This document shows positions 6,946 through 9,967 of a stretch of 9,967 bases of DNA, in pieces. The DNA comes from JAOABC01 sp041287495. Lineage in GTDB: Bacteria > Aquificota > Aquificia > Aquificales > Hydrogenothermaceae. Location of the stretch: NCBI GenBank assembly GCA_041287495.1, contig JBEULE010000039.1, forward strand, positions 1-9,967. The letters are read 5' to 3'. The stretch's first letter is position 1; each line of letters starts with the position of its first letter. The notes beneath the pieces are model-generated. The model was given only the letters and a program-made list of their open reading frames with translations, searched no databases and was not told where the DNA came from. A program made the position numbers and the translations under genes.

Positions 6946-7544
6946 CTTTTTTGGACAACTATATACTTTCTATCTGGAAAGCCTTTGAAGTTTAAAGTAA
7001 ATGTGAAGTTTCTAAGCTCCTCTTCTACCTCTTTTCCTTTCATTATTATTATATAACCATTTTCTTTTAACATATTTTTACCTATCTTTAAAACCTCAAA
7101 AGTTTCTCCAGTTGCCCTACTTAAAACTACATCAAACTTTCTCTCTACACTCTCCGCTCTTTGACATATAACTTTAAAATCTAAATTTAACTCTCTATTT
7201 AATGTTTCTAAAAATATACATTTTTTGCCTACAGATTCTATAAGATAAAGGTCTATTTTGTCTTGGTAGTATATTTTAAGTGGAACACCTGGAAATCCTG
7301 CTCCAGTCCCAAAGTCTGCAATCTCTTTACCTACTGGATTTATTCCCACTTTTTCAAAAAGTTTAACCAAGGTAAGACTATCAAAAAAATGTTTAGTTAT
7401 GATTTCCTCTCTTTTCTTTATAGATGTAAGGTTATAAACTCTATTCCACTTTAATAAAATCTGTATATACTTTTCAAAAAGTTCTATCTGCTTTTCTGAT
7501 AGTTCTATACCATTTTCAGAAGATAGTTTCTTTAATATCTCCAC
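6942..7544 (-). CDS. rsmG: 16S rRNA (guanine-527-N7)-methyltransferase RsmG (GidB)
   Basis: RsmG methylates N7 of G527 in the 530 loop of 16S rRNA with SAM; in other bacteria its loss gives low-level streptomycin resistance. The 200-residue protein has the family's N-terminal signature WNRVYNLTSI (33-42) and KHFFDSL (51-57), the SAM-binding loop IADFGTGAGFPGVPLK (75-90), and the LSRAT motif (141-145) of the active site. It starts with GTG at 7544-7542, overlapping the TAG stop of the upstream glycosylase by one base, with AAAGG about 10 nt upstream; no in-frame ATG fits the conserved N-terminus better. Its stop overlaps rluB by 4 nt. Aquificales have dispersed operons, so the lack of the classical gidA-gidB-parAB setting is not surprising. 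Confidence 0.93.
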   Translation of the reverse strand: MEILKKLSSENGIELSEKQIELFEKYIQILLKWNRVYNLTSIKKREEIITKHFFDSLTLVKLFEKVGINPVGKEIADFGTGAGFPGVPLKIYYQDKIDLYLIESVGKKCIFLETLNRELNLDFKVICQRAESVERKFDVVLSRATGETFEVLKIGKNMLKENGYIIIMKGKEVEEELRNFTFTLNFKGFPDRKYIVVQKR

Positions 7545-8209
7545 TACTTTAATACCTTTTTTGTCTTTATATAAAAGATATACAGGTCAAGTTCCGCCAT
7601 AGACAAACCTAATTTATCACTTATCTTTAAAAGAGCTTCTTCACATTCAAGGTATGCCTTTTTTGTTAATGTTTTCCTTTGTTTAACTAATCCGGTTTCT
7701 ATCAAAAATCTGTATATATGTCTATCAACTATTGCCACATCTTCAAATCCTATATTTCTTAAAAAATGGGATGCTTCCTTATATCCATAGCCATAGATAT
7801 TGTTTACCAAAACTTCCCGTGCCTCTTTACTATTTTTGTAGTTTCTGATAGATTTTATCAGTTCTATCTTCTGTCTCAAATTTACTATTCTCTCTGCCCT
7901 CTGCTGTGCAAATCTATGTCCTTTTGCTTTTATAATCTCAAAGAGCTTTTCAAAAGGATATTCTCTAAAACCTTCTATTCCTATCTCTTTCTGTAGTTTT
8001 ATACCTAAGGAAGCTGAGGAGTTTGCAGTTAAGATACAAAAGCAACTTTCGGAGAATATATCAGCCTGATAAGGTTCTATATTTAAAAAAGGTTTAAAGC
8101 TAAATGTAGTTATACCATTCTCTTTTAAGTTTTTAAACTGAGAGACTCTCTCCTTTACAAATGGTTCTATTTCCAGCTTAACTGCTAATATTATATCTTC
8201 TGCTATCAA
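7544..8209 (-). CDS. ogg: 8-oxoguanine DNA glycosylase/AP lyase, Ogg2 type
   Basis: Ogg2 enzymes remove 8-oxoguanine opposite cytosine from DNA and nick the abasic site. The protein is all-helical with a helix-hairpin-helix region. The motif YGYKEASHFLRNIG (141-154) contains the presumed Schiff-base lysine K144, and AIVDRHI (159-165) contains the presumed catalytic aspartate D162. The 18-residue spacing equals that of K129 and D147 in the Methanocaldococcus jannaschii enzyme as I recall it. The chain ends in lysine (K221), a feature associated with 8-oxoG recognition in Ogg2. Length (221) is slightly above the usual ~205-210. It starts with TTG in a TTGA overlap with the stop of the rodZ-like gene; GAGAGG lies 12 nt upstream, a long spacing, so the start is a little uncertain. 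Ogg2 is mainly archaeal but known in thermophilic bacteria. Confidence 0.87.
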   Translation of the reverse strand: MIAEDIILAVKLEIEPFVKERVSQFKNLKENGITTFSFKPFLNIEPYQADIFSESCFCILTANSSASLGIKLQKEIGIEGFREYPFEKLFEIIKAKGHRFAQQRAERIVNLRQKIELIKSIRNYKNSKEAREVLVNNIYGYGYKEASHFLRNIGFEDVAIVDRHIYRFLIETGLVKQRKTLTKKAYLECEEALLKISDKLGLSMAELDLYIFYIKTKKVLK

Positions 8210-8910
8210 ATCTTTGGCTTACCTCTCAAGAGATTGTAGCCATTGTAAAATATACCTTCTTCATCTACAAATACATTATGTATAATCTCTTTATCTTTTA
8301 AAGATATCTCTTTATCACCAAACACCATTACCAACTGATTAACATTCCCAATCGTTTCAAAAGCTACCTTGTTCGTAAAGTTAATAACTTTTACTTCACC
8401 TTCTTTTATATTAAAAATCTGTTTTTCTCCATCAATTGAAGCAGTTACCCAAACATCTCCGTTAGATTTAAGTATAATCTGCTTTTGACTATTTTGGATT
8501 TTTGTTATATTTTCAGAAGCTATTTTAGTATCCGTCGTTGGATTGCTTATTAAAATTCTAAACTCTGATGGGCTATTTTTAGCAGTTGCATGTATATACA
8601 TTGACAGTATAACTAAAGCAGCAATATGGGGAAGCAATCTGAGAGATTTTATTAAAATCTTAGTATATCTCCTCTCTGAGGGCTGAGAAACTTCTCTATT
8701 GTCTTTATTACTAGCTTCTGCTTCGTAATCTATATTAAGAAATTTCATGATAGCTTTTGCTTGTAACTTGCCATAGGGGGTGTTAAGATACTCTGGATCG
8801 TTTTCTATCTTTTCTATAATGTTGACTGGTATAGAAGTGTTGTCTGAAATATCTTTTATAGTCAATCCTGCTGATTCTCTCTTTTCCTTTATTAAATCAC
8901 CAAGTTTCAT
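8206..8910 (-). CDS. RodZ-like membrane protein with cytoplasmic helix-turn-helix domain
   Basis: Residues 1-~62 form an Xre/RodZ-type helix-turn-helix (LGDLIKEKRESAGLTIKDIS, then PVNIIEKIEN and TPYGKLQAKAIMKFLNID). A short charged linker ends in basic residues (RRYTKILIK) before one membrane segment at about 90-109. Residues ~112-234 would be periplasmic; the stretch GDVWVTASIDGEKQIFNI, followed by GEVKVINF and FETIGNVNQL, fits the C-terminal DUF4115 domain of RodZ homologues. RodZ links the MreB cytoskeleton to cell-wall synthesis, so a role in rod shape is the likely inference; the HTH in such proteins usually binds MreB, not DNA. At 234 residues it is shorter than E. coli RodZ (337). The ATG has AGGGAAAGG directly upstream. 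It is the first gene of the eight-gene minus-strand operon and overlaps ogg by 4 nt. Confidence 0.78.
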   Translation of the reverse strand: MKLGDLIKEKRESAGLTIKDISDNTSIPVNIIEKIENDPEYLNTPYGKLQAKAIMKFLNIDYEAEASNKDNREVSQPSERRYTKILIKSLRLLPHIAALVILSMYIHATAKNSPSEFRILISNPTTDTKIASENITKIQNSQKQIILKSNGDVWVTASIDGEKQIFNIKEGEVKVINFTNKVAFETIGNVNQLVMVFGDKEISLKDKEIIHNVFVDEEGIFYNGYNLLRGKPKI

Positions 8911-8944
8911 TCCTTTCCCTGATAGAATATTTTTGTTGTAAAAT

Positions 8945-8953
8945 ATTTTAGCA
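8945..8953 (-). promoter_or_regulatory. Candidate extended -10 promoter of the minus-strand operon
   Basis: On the minus strand this reads TGCTAAAAT, an extended -10 element (TGn plus TAAAAT), about 35 nt before the rodZ-like ATG. No good -35 box is seen 16-18 nt further upstream, where the sequence is A/T-only. It is the best promoter candidate in the 145-nt divergent gap at 8911-9055, which contains no gene. Confidence 0.35.
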
Positions 8954-9004
8954 TAAAAAAGCTATTTTATTTTTAGATTTCCATTACTAAAACTTAAAAA
9001 ACTC

Positions 9005-9033
9005 TTGACTAAAACATAGAGTTTGTATATAAT
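9005..9033 (+). promoter_or_regulatory. Sigma-70 promoter of the tRNA-tuf cluster
   Basis: TTGACT at 9005-9010 and TATAAT at 9028-9033 are separated by exactly 17 nt. The -35 matches five of six consensus bases and the -10 all six. Transcription would start near 9040, giving a leader of about 15 nt before the first tRNA. An A+T-rich tract (8935-9000) upstream could act as an UP element. This is the strongest promoter in the window, fitting a stable-RNA operon. Confidence 0.85.
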
Positions 9034-9055
9034 ATCTATCTCGTTAGTTGAAGAT

Positions 9056-9128
9056 GCCGGTGTAGCTCAGTCGGCAGAGCAGGTGATTTGTAATCACCAG
9101 GTCGTGGGTTCAAGTCCCACCGCCGGCT
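9056..9128 (+). tRNA. tRNA-Thr (anticodon UGU)
   Basis: A full cloverleaf is visible: acceptor GCCGGTG (9056-9062) with CGCCGGC (9121-9127, one G-U pair), D arm GCTC/GAGC, anticodon stem GGTGA/TCACC with loop TTTGTAA placing anticodon TGT at 9089-9091, and T arm GTGGG/CCCAC with loop TTCAAGT. It decodes ACA and related threonine codons. The discriminator is T (9128) and no CCA is encoded. It is the first gene after the promoter, equivalent in position to E. coli thrU. Confidence 0.97.
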
Positions 9129-9144
9129 TAGAAAATTAAGAATA

Positions 9145-9227
9145 GGAGAGGTAGCCAAGCGGCCAACGGCAGGAGACTGTAAATCTCCCGGCGCAAGCCT
9201 TCGGCGGTTCGAATCCGTCCCTCTCCA
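9145..9227 (+). tRNA. tRNA-Tyr (anticodon GUA)
   Basis: A class II tRNA of 83 nt with a long variable arm (CGGCGCAAGCCTTCGG region). The acceptor is GGAGAGG (9145-9151) with CCTCTCC (9220-9226); the anticodon stem GGAGA/TCTCC encloses CTGTAAA with anticodon GTA at 9179-9181; the T loop is TTCGAAT. The discriminator is A and no CCA is encoded. A GUA anticodon is a queuosine substrate, so this transcript should be a target of the pathway that QueH completes. Position matches E. coli tyrU. Confidence 0.97.
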
Positions 9228-9235
9228 TAGGGAAT

Positions 9236-9308
9236 GCGGGAGTAGCTCAGTTGGTAGAGCATCTGCCTTCCAAGCAGATGGTCGCGGGTTCGAGTCCCGT
9301 CTCCCGCT
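9236..9308 (+). tRNA. tRNA-Gly (anticodon UCC)
   Basis: Cloverleaf: acceptor GCGGGAG (9236-9242) with CTCCCGC (9301-9307), D arm GCTC/GAGC, anticodon stem TCTGC/GCAGA around CTTCCAA with anticodon TCC at 9269-9271, T arm CGGG/CCCG with loop TTCGAGT. Discriminator T, as usual for tRNA-Gly; no encoded CCA. Only 8 nt separate it from tRNA-Tyr, so the two are surely co-transcribed. Position matches E. coli glyT. Confidence 0.97.
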
Positions 9309-9330
9309 TTTAAAGTTTAGATTTTCCAAG

Positions 9331-9366
9331 GACGTAAGAAGGTTTATTACCTTTTTACGTCTTTTT
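9331..9366 (+). terminator. Strong intrinsic terminator between tRNA-Gly and tRNA-Thr(GGU)
   Basis: GACGTAAGAAGGT (9331-9343) pairs with ACCTTTTTACGTC (9349-9361) over 13 bp with a single G-U pair and a TTATT loop. TTTTT (9362-9366) follows, then ATGTTTT. The T-tract exists only in the + direction. It would end transcripts of the first three tRNAs and partly uncouple them from tRNA-Thr(GGU)-tuf. Only 12 nt remain before the next tRNA, so some read-through or an overlapping promoter is needed. Confidence 0.75.
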
Positions 9367-9378
9367 ATGTTTTAACAC

Positions 9379-9451
9379 GCCCAGGTAGCTCAGTCGGCAG
9401 AGCACACCCTTGGTAAGGGTGAGGTCGCGGGTTCAAGTCCCGTCTTGGGCT
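9379..9451 (+). tRNA. tRNA-Thr (anticodon GGU)
   Basis: Cloverleaf: acceptor GCCCAGG (9379-9385) with CTTGGGC (9444-9450, one G-U pair), D arm GCTC/GAGC, anticodon stem CACCC/GGGTG around TTGGTAA with anticodon GGT at 9412-9414, T arm CGGG/CCCG with loop TTCAAGT. It decodes ACC and ACU. Discriminator T; no CCA encoded. It lies between a terminator hairpin and tuf, at the same position as E. coli thrT before tufB. Confidence 0.97.
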
Positions 9452-9477
9452 TAAAAGAGGGAAAGTTTATACTCATT

Positions 9478-9484
9478 AGGAGGT
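9478..9484 (+). promoter_or_regulatory. Consensus ribosome binding site of tuf
   Basis: AGGAGGT, a full match to the anti-Shine-Dalgarno core, 9 nt before the tuf ATG at 9494. It is the strongest binding site in the window, matching the very high expression expected of EF-Tu. The whole tuf leader after the tRNA is 42 nt with no further structure that I can see. Confidence 0.85.
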
Positions 9485-9493
9485 AAAGGACAT

Positions 9494-9967
9494 ATGGCAA
9501 AAGAGAAGTTTGTAAGAGGAAAAGAGCATTTAAACGTGGGAACAATAGGGCACGTTGACCACGGGAAAACAACACTAACAGCAGCAATCACATACGTACA
9601 AAGCAAGAAAGGACTTGCCAAATTTATAGGATATGCAGATATAGACAAAGCACCAGAAGAAAGAGAGAGAGGAATCACAATAAACATTACACACGTAGAA
9701 TACGAGACAGAGAAGAGACACTATGCACACGTAGACTGTCCAGGGCACGCTGACTACATAAAGAACATGATAACTGGAGCAGCACAGATGGACGGAGCTA
9801 TACTTGTCGTATCAGCAGCAGACGGACCGATGCCACAGACAAGGGAGCACGTTCTACTTGCAAGACAGGTAAACGTTCCATACATAGTAGTATTTTTAAA
9901 CAAATGTGATATGGTAGACGACCCAGAGTTAATAGACCTAGTAGAGATGGAAGTAAGGGAGTTACTA
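9494..9967 (+). CDS. tuf: Elongation factor Tu, N-terminal part (partial)
   Basis: EF-Tu is the GTPase that carries aminoacyl-tRNA to the ribosome. The first 158 codons are present and the gene continues past the window; the full protein is near 400 residues. All G-domain motifs in range are intact: GHVDHGKT (G1), RGITIN with the switch-I threonine (G2), DCPGH (G3) and NKCD (G4). The protein starts MAKEKFVRGKEHLNVGTIG, typical for the family. Codons favour ATA, ACA, GGA and GTA, mostly A-ending, a bias consistent with high expression in an A+T-rich thermophile. It is preceded by four tRNA genes in the order found upstream of E. coli tufB. Many bacteria of this group carry a second tuf copy in the ribosomal-protein operon; whether one exists here cannot be seen. 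Confidence 0.98.
   Translation, partial: MAKEKFVRGKEHLNVGTIGHVDHGKTTLTAAITYVQSKKGLAKFIGYADIDKAPEERERGITINITHVEYETEKRHYAHVDCPGHADYIKNMITGAAQMDGAILVVSAADGPMPQTREHVLLARQVNVPYIVVFLNKCDMVDDPELIDLVEMEVRELL

Noticed and set aside
8949..8964. TAGC/GCTA inverted repeat in the divergent intergenic region as a terminator or operator
   Set aside because: The stem has only four base pairs with an A-rich loop and does not extend; it overlaps the candidate extended -10 and is too weak to call.
9036..9329. A minus-strand reading frame of 97 codons with repeated RRDSNPRP and ALPTELL motifs
   Set aside because: It is the antisense translation of the tRNA-Thr, tRNA-Tyr and tRNA-Gly genes. This peptide pattern is a well-known annotation artefact made by tRNA genes.
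9390..9687. Minus-strand open frames over tRNA-Thr(GGU) and the start of tuf
   Set aside because: They lie antisense to a perfect tRNA and to a clear EF-Tu coding region, have no ribosome binding site, and resemble no protein family.
1..9967. CRISPR arrays, insertion sequences, attachment sites, riboswitches such as preQ1 before queH
   Set aside because: No regularly spaced repeats, transposase frames or terminal inverted repeats were seen. There is only a 2-nt gap before queH, so no leader exists to hold a preQ1 riboswitch.

Overview
The window looks like a chromosomal segment of a thermophilic, Gram-negative bacterium of the Aquificales, most likely a Hydrogenothermaceae member such as Sulfurihydrogenibium. 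Protein-coding DNA is very A+T-rich with A/T-ending codons, while the four tRNA genes are strongly G+C-rich, as expected in a thermophile. The partial protein at the left edge resembles the C-terminus of the Aquifex aeolicus thioredoxin-like 2Fe-2S ferredoxin. KDO-8-phosphate synthase is the metal-dependent (Cys) type known from Aquifex, and its presence implies an LPS outer membrane. The lineage call is inference from remembered protein similarity.

Left block (1-1366, + strand): the tail of the 2Fe-2S ferredoxin gene, followed 2 nt later by queH, the iron-sulfur enzyme for the last step of queuosine synthesis. QueH here carries an extra C-terminal domain of about 220 residues. A textbook intrinsic-terminator shape lies inside the queH coding sequence about 75 nt after its start codon.

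Central block (8910 down to 1327, - strand): eight tightly packed genes in the order rodZ-like, ogg2-type DNA glycosylase, rsmG, rluB, GH15 glucoamylase-like, kdsA, FN3 lipoprotein, rlmD-like. Most junctions overlap by 1-26 nt, and three genes use TTG or GTG starts, so this is probably one operon with translational coupling. It mixes rRNA modification (rsmG, rluB, rlmD), oxidative DNA repair (ogg), envelope work (rodZ-like, kdsA, lipoprotein) and glucan breakdown (GH15). It converges on queH with a 40-nt tail-to-tail overlap.

Right block (9005-9967, + strand): a consensus-quality sigma-70 promoter drives tRNA-Thr(UGU), tRNA-Tyr(GUA) and tRNA-Gly(UCC), then a strong intrinsic-terminator hairpin, then tRNA-Thr(GGU) and the start of tuf (EF-Tu), which runs off the window. 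This is the same gene order as E. coli thrU-tyrU-glyT-thrT-tufB. None of the tRNA genes encodes its CCA end. The 145-nt gap at 8911-9055 is a divergent promoter region between the two blocks.

I see no mobile element, CRISPR array, or clear new multi-gene system. The most interesting leads are the hairpin-plus-T-tract inside queH, the unassigned QueH C-terminal domain, and the terminator splitting the tRNA-tuf cluster.
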